A stretch of 64,000 nucleotides of DNA, from positions 2,046,001 through 2,110,000 of the forward strand of contig NZ_CP058348.1 in NCBI RefSeq assembly GCF_013752535.1, given 5' to 3'. Source of the stretch: Bdellovibrio sp. KM01 (lineage in GTDB: Bacteria; Bdellovibrionota; Bdellovibrionia; Bdellovibrionales; Bdellovibrionaceae). The notes beneath the pieces were generated by a model that made no database searches, was not told the DNA's origin, and was given only the letters and a program-made list of their open reading frames with translations. A program made the position numbers and the translations under genes. Every line of letters begins with the position of its first letter. The stretch's first letter is position 1. This document shows positions 9,635 through 18,269 of the stretch, one piece after another.

Positions 9635-10198
9635 ATGCAAGTCACTGAGTGGCAAAAAAAGCTTCCCATGAGAATTACCATGAGCCGCATCTTTATGGTG
9701 CCGCTTGTTGTTGGGGCTATGTATCCCAACAAACTTGAATGGAATATCGTCGCGGCGCTCATCTTTATGCTCGCTTCCATCACGGACTATTTTGACGGTT
9801 TCTATGCTCGTAAATACGGCGCCGTCAGTAATTTCGGTAAATTCATGGACCCCATCGCCGATAAAATCCTGGTCACCAGTATCCTGGCGATGCTTTTGGC
9901 TTTGGGGAAAATCGACGCCTGGATGGTGATCATTATCTTGGCCCGGGACAACTTTATCGGGGGCATCCGCTCGGTTGCTGCGGCAGATCAAATAATCATA
10001 GACGCCAAACCAGCGGGAAAATGGAAGACGGCCATGCAAATGGTGGCCATTCCCATTGTAATTATTGGAAACATTGACCAATACGTGCCCTATTTGGACA
10101 AAGTTGGCTACGGGGTCTTGTGGGTAAGCGTCATTTTGAGTATAACTAGCGGTATCGAATACTATGTTGGTTACTTAAAGAGCAAAAAAAGCTCCTAG
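9635..10198 (+). CDS. pgsA: CDP-diacylglycerol-glycerol-3-phosphate 3-phosphatidyltransferase
   Basis: Makes phosphatidylglycerol phosphate from CDP-diacylglycerol and glycerol 3-phosphate, the first committed step to phosphatidylglycerol and cardiolipin. The full CDP-alcohol phosphotransferase motif is present: D54-G55, A58-R59, G68, D72 and D76, between membrane segments. The 187-residue length is typical. GGAGA lies before the ATG at 9635; an ATG 4 nt upstream ends quickly in a stop. Confidence 0.95.
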   Translation: MQVTEWQKKLPMRITMSRIFMVPLVVGAMYPNKLEWNIVAALIFMLASITDYFDGFYARKYGAVSNFGKFMDPIADKILVTSILAMLLALGKIDAWMVIIILARDNFIGGIRSVAAADQIIIDAKPAGKWKTAMQMVAIPIVIIGNIDQYVPYLDKVGYGVLWVSVILSITSGIEYYVGYLKSKKSS

Positions 10199-10204
10199 GA
10201 ACGT

Positions 10205-10360
10205 ATGCTTTTACACCTTTCACCAAGCAATTGGTTTTTCATCTTCTTGGCTCTTCTTTTGAGCAGCTATTTGAAGATCGCTTCTGCAAAAACGCAGAAG
10301 CCGGTGTTTTTTGCATCAGCCGGTACTTCTGTTTACCGCCTTCTTTCTTCCGATCGCTAA
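10205..10360 (+). CDS. 51-residue single-span membrane or exported micro-protein
   Basis: Starts 6 nt after the pgsA stop with an AGGAA ribosome site, so it is likely cotranscribed with pgsA. Residues 10-25 (WFFIFLALLLSSYLKI) form one hydrophobic helix followed by ASAK, which could be a signal-peptidase site, then a short tail. It ends 3 nt before the stop of the convergent barrel gene. Family unknown. Supported by ribosome site, spacing and hydrophobic profile only. Confidence 0.55.
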   Translation: MLLHLSPSNWFFIFLALLLSSYLKIASAKTQKPVFFASAGTSVYRLLSSDR

Positions 10361-10363
10361 AAT

Positions 10364-11320
10364 CTAAAACAAAGACGTCAATTGCAGCTTCAGATAAGGA
10401 CTTGTTCCCAAGTGAATTGCATTCTTGGGACTGATATCATAGTTCTCGTCCTGGAAATAACGACGATCAAATGAATAACCCACTTCCACTTCTGTGATGA
10501 ATTGTTGAGAAAGAGGCGTTTTAAATCCTGCATACACCCGCTTTTCATCATAAAACAGACGCTCTTTACGATTCGCGCGACCGTACAGGTAATAAGTCGA
10601 TTGCGAAAAATCGAGCCCCAAGGAAGCTTTCATCGGTCCCGCAATAGAATAATCCACAGAAGTCTTAATCACCCAAGGAATCAAAGTGAAAAAGTTGAGA
10701 GACCATCTATCAACAAACTCCCAATAAATTGTCGCAAAAGGCGCACCGAATGTTCCGCGGAATGTTTTCGAAGGCGTGTACATATAAGCAAAACCCGGAA
10801 GAGGAATTCCATTCAGAATCGGGCGATTGTTCGAATAATTCACCAAATAAACCCAACTGCCCGTTTCATCCACCGGATCGATATAAAAGAAATTTCCGCC
10901 GATAGTATCTACCGAAGGATCTTTAAACGGTTTATCACTGGCAGAACCAAAGTTTCCGTTCAAGGCCCAGTACGCTTTTTCATCCACCATGCGAGTGTAC
11001 GTCAAGCCCACATCAAATTGATAAAGATCTGGCATGGCAGTTTGATCTGGATATAAATCCATCCAATGCCCTAACATGCTGACGCCATAGCTTTCTTTTT
11101 CAGTTTTATAAACCGGAACACTCGTAATGACAGTGCCTCGATTCAAACTCGCTTTACCTTCTGTTGAATTAAATGTCGTATCAGGTTGAATGGAACCTGT
11201 GTACGTCAATACTCCACGCTGCTTGGAGGGCGGCATCAGCCCAGAAAACATCTGCGCCTGGGCTTTCAGCGAAATCAAAACGAAAAAGAAAAGGACAAAC
11301 TTCAAAAAATGATTCTTCAT
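10364..11320 (-). CDS. Exported beta-barrel-like outer membrane protein (DUF6268-like)
   Basis: A 318-residue protein with a cleavable signal peptide (residues 1-22, ending in KAQA-Q). The mature part is rich in alternating aromatic and polar residues and ends in LQLTSLF, typical of an outer membrane barrel C-terminal phenylalanine. The pattern resembles the DUF6268 barrel family, stated with low certainty. Its ATG overlaps the stop of the upstream terminase-like gene by one nucleotide (TAATG), so translation is coupled. Confidence 0.78.
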   Translation of the reverse strand: MKNHFLKFVLFFFVLISLKAQAQMFSGLMPPSKQRGVLTYTGSIQPDTTFNSTEGKASLNRGTVITSVPVYKTEKESYGVSMLGHWMDLYPDQTAMPDLYQFDVGLTYTRMVDEKAYWALNGNFGSASDKPFKDPSVDTIGGNFFYIDPVDETGSWVYLVNYSNNRPILNGIPLPGFAYMYTPSKTFRGTFGAPFATIYWEFVDRWSLNFFTLIPWVIKTSVDYSIAGPMKASLGLDFSQSTYYLYGRANRKERLFYDEKRVYAGFKTPLSQQFITEVEVGYSFDRRYFQDENYDISPKNAIHLGTSPYLKLQLTSLF

Positions 11321-11643
11321 TAAAAATCCTGCAGTCCTAAAATGTCTTTACAAATATCCATCTGGCGATCGATTTCCGCGACGGCTTTTTGCAATCGCAA
11401 AGCATCGCGCTCATCAACTTCGGCCTCCATCGCCGCTAGAACGATGGGATGTTTCTTCAGCCACGCACCTTGTTTAGAAGCATAGTTTTCGGGAACCCCG
11501 GAACGAAACGCCGCCAAGCGCGCATTTCCATCGCGAAGATACTCCACGATGAATTTCAAAGTCTCCAAAGTCAGGAGCTTACGATGTGCTTTTAAGCGAG
11601 ATGAGAAACCAACTTGTCGAATGCGCATCCGATGATGATACAT
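11320..11643 (-). CDS. Terminase small subunit-like DNA-binding protein
   Basis: A 107-residue basic protein. Residues 24-70 follow the phage terminase small subunit pattern (Terminase_2): a leading Leu-Thr, FIVEYLRDGNARLAAFRSG, then YASKQGAWLKKHPIVLAAM. In phages this helix-turn-helix binds packaging sites. No large terminase, portal or other phage genes are nearby, so this is probably a domesticated or convergent DNA-binding protein. It is TAATG-coupled to a barrel-like outer membrane gene. An internal Met at residue 6 is an alternative start. Confidence 0.65.
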   Translation of the reverse strand: MYHHRMRIRQVGFSSRLKAHRKLLTLETLKFIVEYLRDGNARLAAFRSGVPENYASKQGAWLKKHPIVLAAMEAEVDERDALRLQKAVAEIDRQMDICKDILGLQDF

Positions 11644-11766
11644 AGCAAGAGGGGGTACGCAAACATCTGACGTTTAGCATGACAGATTTTTTTTCGTTAA
11701 ACTCAAGTTCCTTTACACTCTGAAACAAGTCATTTACGCTATTTTTATCCAAGTGAAAGGATTCTC

Positions 11767-13206
11767 ATGAATAAAGATCAGGAAATGAACTATAAGGCCT
11801 GGCTCGCGGTGGTTATTTTAGGCGGTCTTATTTGGATCACTCCTCCCCCTGCCGGCCTAAAAGAAGGTGCTTGGCATTTGTTTGCGATCTTTATTTCAGC
11901 GATCTTTGGAATCGTTATCAAAGCCGCGACTATGGGAAGTATTTCGATGATTTCAATTGCCTTGGTGGCGGCCCTCCAGTTGCGCGCCCCGGGTGATATT
12001 TCTCAATCAGTGAAGCTAGCTTTAAGTGGATTCGGCAACGGCACCATCTGGATGATCACCATCGCCTTTTTTATTTCTCGCGGGTTTATAAAAACTGGTT
12101 TGGGAAAACGAATTGCCTATTGGTTCATCGTAAAACTTGGCGGCACACCTTTGGGTATTGCTTATGGTTTAGCCTTTTCAGATTTGGTTTTGGCGCCAGC
12201 CACCCCAAGCAACACCGCTCGTGCCGGTGGTATCTTGATGCCAATCATGAAATCCATCTCGATGGGATTTGGTTCTGATCCTGCCGATCCTAAAACTCAC
12301 CGTCGGATGGGCGCATATTTAACTTTGAATTCTTATTATGCCAATCTCCTAGGTGCGGCGATGTTCATCACAGGAACCGCCTCCAACTCCATGTGCCAGA
12401 AGTTTGCAAAAGACTTGGGCGTGGAAATTTCCTGGGGTAGCTGGGCGATGGCGGCCTTGGTGCCGGGACTTGTTTGTTTGGCTTTGACCCCTTGGCTGCT
12501 TTTTAAAATTTATCCCCCGGAATTAAAAGACACGCGTTCTGTGCAACAAGAAACCAAAGGAAAACTGAAAGAACTGGGAGCAGTGACTCGAAACGAATGG
12601 TTGATGGTGGTTGCGTTCGTGATGCTTTTGGTGATGTGGATTTTCGGACCACAATTGAAAATCGATGCGACTGTGGGTGCGATGATTGGCCTTTCCTTCT
12701 TATTGCTAAGCGGAGTTTTAACTTGGGAAGATGTAAAAGGTGAAAAAGGCGCGTGGGATACGATGGTGTGGTTTTCAGCTCTCGTTATGATGGCCGAAGG
12801 GTTGAATCAACTGGGATTCGTCAGTTGGTTTAGCGGCATCGTGAAAGGCGAGCTGGGTCATCTGCCATGGTATTGGGCTTTTCCCGCGGTGATCCTGGTT
12901 TACTTCTATACGCGCTATTTATTTGCGAGCGCAACAGCCCATGTCGCTGCGATGTATTCTGCGATGCTCGCGGTCGCTCTTGCGGTCGGCATTGAAGGAA
13001 AATTAGTTGCCTTGATGTTGGGATTTACGGGGTCTCTTTCTGGAGTATTGACCCACTATGCGCATGGACCGGCTCCTATATTATATGGGGTGGGCTATGT
13101 TGATTTGAAAGATTGGTGGAGAATTGGTTTCATTTTCTCTGTCGTTTACATCATTATCTGGATGGGACTGGGCGCTGTTTGGTGGAAAATCCTAGGGATT
13201 TACTAG
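11767..13206 (+). CDS. DASS-family di/tricarboxylate transporter (CitT-like)
   Basis: A 479-residue inner membrane protein with about 12-14 membrane segments. The two family signature loops are visible: APATPSNTARAGG near residues 141-153 and TGTASNSM near 201-208, the substrate and cation-binding SNT-type motifs of the divalent anion:sodium symporter family. The overall pattern is closest to CitT/SoDiT citrate, 2-oxoglutarate or malate exchangers. AAGGA precedes the ATG. It is transcribed alone. Substrate is inferred only at family level. Confidence 0.92.
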   Translation: MNKDQEMNYKAWLAVVILGGLIWITPPPAGLKEGAWHLFAIFISAIFGIVIKAATMGSISMISIALVAALQLRAPGDISQSVKLALSGFGNGTIWMITIAFFISRGFIKTGLGKRIAYWFIVKLGGTPLGIAYGLAFSDLVLAPATPSNTARAGGILMPIMKSISMGFGSDPADPKTHRRMGAYLTLNSYYANLLGAAMFITGTASNSMCQKFAKDLGVEISWGSWAMAALVPGLVCLALTPWLLFKIYPPELKDTRSVQQETKGKLKELGAVTRNEWLMVVAFVMLLVMWIFGPQLKIDATVGAMIGLSFLLLSGVLTWEDVKGEKGAWDTMVWFSALVMMAEGLNQLGFVSWFSGIVKGELGHLPWYWAFPAVILVYFYTRYLFASATAHVAAMYSAMLAVALAVGIEGKLVALMLGFTGSLSGVLTHYAHGPAPILYGVGYVDLKDWWRIGFIFSVVYIIIWMGLGAVWWKILGIY

Positions 13207-13405
13207 AAAACTCAACAGCCGTAAATGAGCCCCATTATTGGGGTTCGACGTTTCAATAGGGTCAACAGCCCCCATTCCCTCTGTGTTGTCTGCACTTCGC
13301 CTGCAATTACAAGCACTTACACAACAACCTTGCTTCCGTTAACTTAAAGTCCCTTTGGCGCTCTATTTGCTTTATTCAAGGCATATAGAAAAAAGGGAGA
13401 TTTCC

Positions 13406-15952
13406 ATGACACAAGTGAAAACGAAAAGCCGCGTGATGATGCTATCGTTGGCCGTTATCCTGGCACTACCTTCGTGCAAAACCGGTCCTTCACAAGATCC
13501 TCGCGATACTTTTTGGAATGGCAGATTCCCCCGCCAACTTGAATGGATGCGCAGTCAAGTGCGCGAGCTTTCCCAAAAAGAACGTGATGCCATCGTGATC
13601 CGTCAAGAAAAAGATGCACGCAGAACGGATCTATTACGAGTTGGTGTTATCGATAGCGGAGTCGATATTGCACATAAAGACCTCCAAGCACAAATTGACT
13701 ATCGTATCGTCGACGGCAGAGTCGCTGGCGCCGGTATTGACGTCATGGGGGGAGGCCCTTCGGGAACTCACGTGATGGTGGATCCAACCCTCTTTTCATT
13801 TGGCGCAAGAGAAATCAAAAATGGCTTAATTGTTGAACCCGTCGAAAGCCCACTTCAATTGATTAAACAGTCCAACGATATTTTCGTCGAGCATTTCTAT
13901 GCACTCCTGCAAAATGATCCAGAATTAAAGGAAAGTCTTTTTGCTCAACTTCCTAAAGAAAGTCTGTCTTTGCGAGGTGCTTTGGAAGTGACAAAGTTAG
14001 TAAAGATTGAAGACCATATTTCGACCTACGGAAAAGAAAAACCGTACTCACTTGAAGAACTGAAAACCAATAAAGCGTTCGATTTCTATACGGGACCTGA
14101 TAGCTATGTTCCAAAAATGATCAAATACGCTTCAAGAATGGAGCATGGAAAAAGATTTTATGAAGCCATGAAAGAAGCCTTGGAGGTTACGGATCAAAAG
14201 ACCGGACTTAACAAGAACATTGCGAATCTTGTGACCTACCTGAAAATTCAACAGGCTCAAGCAGCTCTACCAGTTGACCGCGGTGATGCCATCAGAACAT
14301 TAGATCCTGCCTTTAACATGGTTCTGTGGGGCGCTGACGCTTTTGATCCATTGACGCAGCTTGAACGCAAAATCAAAGCGAGCGACCGTTGGAACGATAA
14401 AACTCCTGTCGAAGTTGTGGAAAGTATCATTTCGGAAAACAAGCCTCGTTATGAACAACTTCTCAAAGACCTTTCCTTAAAAAAGGATGAGCGAGAAGCC
14501 GTTCGTAATGCTATCAAAAATATTGAAAAACTAAGACCCTTGGCGCAAACACTTCAGAATATCCAAAAAGATCCTGAAGCGTATAAAAAAATGAAATCGG
14601 ATCTGCGTCGTTATGTGATTCGCACACAACATCCGTATTTGGCCCCGGATAGCAATTCCAACAGTCACGCAACCCATGTATCGGGCGTGATTGCTCATCA
14701 AAATGAAGATATTCGTATCGTCCCTCTTCGCGTGACTACGGGCCCGATTGGCTTGTCCCCGGCAAGACAGAAAATGATTACGGATCAGTATATTTCGGAA
14801 TTTCACAACTGGATTCAGCTACCGATCGTCGCTGAGCTGATGAATGTTATCAGTAAAGAATATTCAGGAATGAAAATGACGCCAAAGCGGGCCGAGTCCA
14901 TTTTAAGAGACTACCTACAAACAACTAAGGGAACCTTGGATGCGGTTTTCATCAATGACGTCGTTAAGGCCGTTGAAGCCGCTGGAGCGGAACAACTGAA
15001 ATTAGCGAATGTTTCACTGGGTACGACTTTCAAAAAAGATCACAATCTCGACAAAAAGCACGAATCCATGGTGAATGATCTGTTTTCAGAGTTTGTTCGC
15101 TATAAAATTGGTCAAACGATGAACGAAAAAGCACCAGGCACTTTATTTGTTGTAGCCACCGGTAATGACGGTGGCTGGTTGGATGGCGTGACCAAAGCTG
15201 GATTCCCAGTGGGTATTACATCCACGCGCTTCTTGGAAATTTCTCAACGAAAAGGTTTTAAAGATACTCCAAACAATGCTGTTAAGAACATCTTGGCAGT
15301 AGGAAGTGTTAACGTAAATGGTACACTGACAGCATTTACAAATATTTTGATCGATCCGAAAGTCCCACAAATTTTCTCAACGGGCGAGGAAATCTATTCT
15401 TCGGTTCCGGCGAAATCTTCTGAAGCCACATTAAATATGGTTAGCGGTCAATTCAAAGGCGTTGCAGAAGCTCAAAGTCTCGTTGGCAAGACCTTTGAAA
15501 ATCTAGAGATCATGGAAAAAATTAAGGCTCAAGCCAATGCCTTCGAAACAACTTCTATGATCGATTCACTGCAACAGTCGATAGCTCTTAAAATCCATTT
15601 AGACGCGCCATTGGGTCGTCAAAACATGTCAGGCACCTCTATGGCAACCCCGACCGTGACGGGCATCTTGGCTAACTATCTGGTTAAGAAAATGGAAAAA
15701 GAGCGTATTTCCTCCAAAGATGCTTATTTGCACCCAAGCATGATGCCAGAACAAGTGGTCAAAGACGTGATGGCGATGGCGAAAGTCAGCCCCCACTCTC
15801 AGGTGATCACAATTAAAATGCTTACGGAAGGCATTAAAAAATGGGGCACGGCTAAAGAAGCGACGATTCAGGCAAGTAAAGCCAAAGAGATCTTTCACCC
15901 GAAGCCTACTGGTACAGGCTCTGTCGTACGCTGCGAGGTCGTGTTCAGATAA
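13406..15952 (+). CDS. Subtilisin-like (S8) serine protease lipoprotein with large insertion
   Basis: An 848-residue exported protease. ATG 13406 is chosen because AGGGAG precedes it and it begins a signal peptide with lipobox LPSC. The catalytic triad is complete: D83 in VIDSGVD, H421 in NSHATHVSG, S745 in SGTSMATP. About 337 residues separate the Asp from the His, against roughly 30 in subtilisin; this helical, charged insert may be a substrate-recognition or self-inhibition module. GNDGG near residue 585 is the oxyanion-hole Asn region. It converges with a small HTH gene 2 bp downstream. Confidence 0.93.
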   Translation: MTQVKTKSRVMMLSLAVILALPSCKTGPSQDPRDTFWNGRFPRQLEWMRSQVRELSQKERDAIVIRQEKDARRTDLLRVGVIDSGVDIAHKDLQAQIDYRIVDGRVAGAGIDVMGGGPSGTHVMVDPTLFSFGAREIKNGLIVEPVESPLQLIKQSNDIFVEHFYALLQNDPELKESLFAQLPKESLSLRGALEVTKLVKIEDHISTYGKEKPYSLEELKTNKAFDFYTGPDSYVPKMIKYASRMEHGKRFYEAMKEALEVTDQKTGLNKNIANLVTYLKIQQAQAALPVDRGDAIRTLDPAFNMVLWGADAFDPLTQLERKIKASDRWNDKTPVEVVESIISENKPRYEQLLKDLSLKKDEREAVRNAIKNIEKLRPLAQTLQNIQKDPEAYKKMKSDLRRYVIRTQHPYLAPDSNSNSHATHVSGVIAHQNEDIRIVPLRVTTGPIGLSPARQKMITDQYISEFHNWIQLPIVAELMNVISKEYSGMKMTPKRAESILRDYLQTTKGTLDAVFINDVVKAVEAAGAEQLKLANVSLGTTFKKDHNLDKKHESMVNDLFSEFVRYKIGQTMNEKAPGTLFVVATGNDGGWLDGVTKAGFPVGITSTRFLEISQRKGFKDTPNNAVKNILAVGSVNVNGTLTAFTNILIDPKVPQIFSTGEEIYSSVPAKSSEATLNMVSGQFKGVAEAQSLVGKTFENLEIMEKIKAQANAFETTSMIDSLQQSIALKIHLDAPLGRQNMSGTSMATPTVTGILANYLVKKMEKERISSKDAYLHPSMMPEQVVKDVMAMAKVSPHSQVITIKMLTEGIKKWGTAKEATIQASKAKEIFHPKPTGTGSVVRCEVVFR

Positions 15953-15954
15953 TT

Positions 15955-16266
15955 TTAAGTAACCTCTTCAACGACTGATTCCCAGAGCTCCTCTTTCAGG
16001 AGCTCTTTTTCGTGGAGCCCGAGCTCTTTCATATAATCTTTAATCAATTCGATTTTTAGCATCCTGGATGTGTGAACATCCATTTCCAGCGTCTGAATGA
16101 TTTGCTCCAACCGCGAAGTCGGCACCGTTTGTTTTCCAGTCAAAATGCGAGAAACAAAGCTTGGATTGACCGCAAGGTCCTTGGCGAAATTACGTAACGA
16201 ATATTTTGGATTTAGATTCTGTCTTCTCTCTAAAGCTGATCTTAAAATATGATGCACTCGACTCAC
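15955..16266 (-). CDS. Short TIGR02147-type helix-turn-helix protein
   Basis: A 103-residue protein matching the N-terminal DNA-binding half of the TIGR02147/DUF4423 regulators seen elsewhere in this window: residues 20-53 contain NPKYSLRNFAKDLAVNPSFV and RILTGKQTVP, near-parallel to the 27036-27785 protein. The C-terminal effector half is missing. Start is GTG with AGGGA upstream. Either a mini-regulator or a truncated paralogue. It abuts the subtilase gene tail-to-tail with 2 bp between stops. Confidence 0.75.
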   Translation of the reverse strand: MSRVHHILRSALERRQNLNPKYSLRNFAKDLAVNPSFVSRILTGKQTVPTSRLEQIIQTLEMDVHTSRMLKIELIKDYMKELGLHEKELLKEELWESVVEEVT

Positions 16267-16429
16267 TTGTTGTCCCTACCCCTCAGTGTCACTTTGCTCC
16301 CCTGCAAAGCTCATGAAGAATAAAAAGCAATTCGTGTACCAACGGTATATGGAGCCGTTTTAATACTGTTGCGATTCAGAGCAACAGAAGCAGCGAACAC
16401 CTGCAATCAGGGATCTATCGCTTAAAAAG

Positions 16430-16460
16430 AAAAACCCGATGCATTTCTGCATCGGGTTTC
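16430..16460 (-). terminator. Rho-independent terminator of the 16521-17437 operon
   Basis: A perfect 12-bp stem (16432-16443 with 16448-16459) with a 4-nt loop, followed on the minus strand by a T-rich tract. It lies about 60 bp beyond the stop of the 41-residue gene at 16521. Confidence 0.88.
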
Positions 16461-16520
16461 ATAATTTATAAATCAAATGTTTGGTAACGACTATCTGCTG
16501 TTGCCTGATATCGGAATCGG

Positions 16521-16646
16521 CTATCTGCCGTTTCCATGTGGAGGTTGGTTACCAGAACCACCGGAAGATCCGCCACCTGCGTATGCACTTTGGCCCGCGC
16601 CAATAACTAAAATAGAAGCAATAAGTAGTGCGATAAATAGTTTCAT
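16521..16646 (-). CDS. 41-residue exported Gly/Ser-rich peptide
   Basis: ATG at 16646 overlaps the stop of the upstream regulator by one nucleotide (TAATG) and a GGAGAA ribosome site lies within the regulator's last codons. Residues 1-23 are a textbook signal peptide ending AYA; the mature peptide is about 18 residues, GGGSSGGSGNQPPHGNGR. A terminator follows, so the transcript carries just the regulator and this peptide. The mature sequence has no recognised family. Size and location suggest a secreted peptide or a signal; that is inference. Confidence 0.72.
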   Translation of the reverse strand: MKLFIALLIASILVIGAGQSAYAGGGSSGGSGNQPPHGNGR

Positions 16647-17437
16647 TATTCATTCTCCAAAAGCGTGTCGATCGCCGTGAAAGCAAAAACTGGAATGTTT
16701 CCTTTTGCCTCAGGTTTTTCGAGAAGCTTTACGCGTTCTTTAAAAGCGCGCTCTTCAATCAAAATCCATTCCCGATATGTCTCTTCGCTAATTGATTCGA
16801 AATAGACATTCATTAAGTTCGCGAAGTTAACGTCGGAGTTACCCGGCTTTAAGTATCGCTCTGTGAGCCTGATTCCCACGGATTTAATAGTTTCCGCAGA
16901 AAATGGTGCTCTCACCTCACCTTGACCATAAAGTCCATTCCCGAGGGGTCGGAGAACTTTTTGGTCTACCATGCGTTCGAGCACTCCAAGACCATAAGAA
17001 CCGAATCTCTGTTGGACAAAATTAGCATCGAAGGGGCGAGTTTCGGCCAGAACATAAAGTTCTGTGAAACAAGGATCTTTCTGCAAGTCTGCTTCAAGAT
17101 CAAAATTAAAACGATGAAGGGGCGAAGACTTTAATTGTGGATCCGTCTTTTCAAGCTTTTCGCGAACCGAAGGTGGAACCTTCGTAATCAGATGAGTCAG
17201 ATCGCGAGTATCAAGCAAGCAGGAATACAATTTGTAAAGAGTGGAGTAATTTGGATTGTGAGATTTCTCTCGCAATCTATTCAACGTCTTTACGTGAATC
17301 TGGGACTTCGTCGCCAACATACTTAGACCCTTTTTCGGGTCCTTGAAACGCAACAAGTAAGTCTCAATATCCTGGGACACTTGGTCCGGAATTGAACTTA
17401 CCGTTTGGCGCTCGTTTAGTTCGACGTTAATTTCCAT
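16646..17437 (-). CDS. TIGR02147/DUF4423-like transcriptional regulator
   Basis: A 263-residue cytoplasmic protein. Residues 35-75 form a helix-turn-helix-like segment (MLATKSQIHVKTLNRLREKS) and residues 105-260 resemble the C-terminal domain of the TIGR02147 family (LYVLAETRPF, FGSYGLGVLERMVDQKVL, a winged-helix-like part). The match is looser than for the 27 kb regulator. It is TAATG-coupled to a 41-residue exported peptide and ends in a shared transcript terminator. A small inverted repeat, CCATC-N4-GATGG, lies at 17444-17457 next to the ribosome site. Confidence 0.68.
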   Translation of the reverse strand: MEINVELNERQTVSSIPDQVSQDIETYLLRFKDPKKGLSMLATKSQIHVKTLNRLREKSHNPNYSTLYKLYSCLLDTRDLTHLITKVPPSVREKLEKTDPQLKSSPLHRFNFDLEADLQKDPCFTELYVLAETRPFDANFVQQRFGSYGLGVLERMVDQKVLRPLGNGLYGQGEVRAPFSAETIKSVGIRLTERYLKPGNSDVNFANLMNVYFESISEETYREWILIEERAFKERVKLLEKPEAKGNIPVFAFTAIDTLLENE

Positions 17438-17505
17438 TGTTCCCCATCAATCGATGGCTTTCACTATCTCAGGACGGGGTTCAATGCAACGAGACAAACG
17501 ACTTT

Positions 17506-17527
17506 CGGGGCTTGGTGTCAAGCCCCG
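17506..17527. terminator. Hairpin without a T tract between convergent transcripts' ends
   Basis: A perfect 9-bp GC-rich stem (17506-17514 with 17519-17527) and a GTGT loop, just beyond the stop of the 17551 gene and upstream of the 17437 start. Lacking a T run it may be a Rho-dependent end, an mRNA 3' stabiliser or an operator. Confidence 0.45.
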
Positions 17528-17550
17528 GAGTCCTAACTAACAGTAAGTAA

Positions 17551-18018
17551 TTACTGGCAGTTTGGTACGTTCAATTGTTTTGTGAACAAGAACTTTTCGT
17601 AACCGTTTTTAGTGTTAAGAACTTTAGAAACTTTAGCGTCTACAGTTAGAGCGTAAGTTCCAGAGATAACTTTGTCAGCGCAAGTGCGGTGTTTACCGTT
17701 AACGTTCCATTCACATTCCCAAGCAGTACGAGTGTAGTTAATTGGAGTCGTCAAGAATTTAGAACCTTTGTAAACTTCTTTACGGTAGTTGTCACCGATA
17801 GTGATAACGTCGTATTGAGCAACTGGCTTTTTAGTGCGAAGGTTAGCACCGTCTACGCATACGAAAGTGTAGTCGATAGCAGAACCCATGAATACTGTGC
17901 CAGCTTCGATTTTGATTGTTGGGTCTTTTTCAAGAACTTCCCAAGAAGTGTCAGCAGAGTAGTTAGCTGCGAATGCAGAAGAAGAAACCAATAGAGCGAT
18001 CATTGCTACGAATTTCAT
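17551..18018 (-). CDS. Exported Cys-containing protein, unknown function
   Basis: A 155-residue protein with a signal peptide (residues 1-17, SSSAFA-A) and a beta-rich mature domain of about 138 residues with four Cys (FVCVDG, WECEWN, RTCADK, PNCQ) that probably form two disulfides. Not a recognised family. Codon use strongly favours a small set of codons (GTA, GCA, AAC, ACT), which suggests high expression. Its upstream region of about 250 bp contains a pair of overlapping hairpins (18139-18179). Confidence 0.75.
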   Translation of the reverse strand: MKFVAMIALLVSSSAFAANYSADTSWEVLEKDPTIKIEAGTVFMGSAIDYTFVCVDGANLRTKKPVAQYDVITIGDNYRKEVYKGSKFLTTPINYTRTAWECEWNVNGKHRTCADKVISGTYALTVDAKVSKVLNTKNGYEKFLFTKQLNVPNCQ

Positions 18019-18138
18019 TGTTATTCCCTTTGTTAAAAGTGTTTTTGTTTTAAAAACTTGTTCGTTTCGAATGAGATGGTGTTTCTACTTTTCCGCCGGA
18101 AATGTAAATTCGAAATTAAAGGGCTTTTTGGGATTGTT

Positions 18139-18179
18139 GGACAGACCAAACTTTGTCCAAGGTTTGTCCGGACAAAGTT
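18139..18179. promoter_or_regulatory. Two overlapping, mutually exclusive inverted repeats
   Basis: GGACAGACC at 18139-18147 can pair with GGTTTGTCC at 18161-18169, and AACTTTGTCC at 18149-18158 can pair perfectly with GGACAAAGTT at 18170-18179. The two pairings interleave. They lie about 120 bp upstream of the 17551-18018 gene and 90 bp beyond the stop of the scramblase-like gene. This could be an attenuator-like switch, a GTCC-repeat operator or a processed 3' end. Confidence 0.45.
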
Positions 18180-18269
18180 GAATGTGTCCAGCGTTAGGCG
18201 CGGTTTTTAAGGCGCGCCGCGAAGGGATCTTGAGAATATTTTGATAAAGGACGTCCGATTTTATCGGTT

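Noticed and set aside
13230-13243. Short CCCCA/TGGGG hairpin after the DASS transporter gene
   Set aside because: Only 5 bp and no T run; too weak to call a terminator.
16366-16387. CTGTTGC-N8-GCAACAG hairpin considered as a terminator
   Set aside because: No T run follows on either strand and it lies near no gene end; the nearby 16430 stem is the real terminator.
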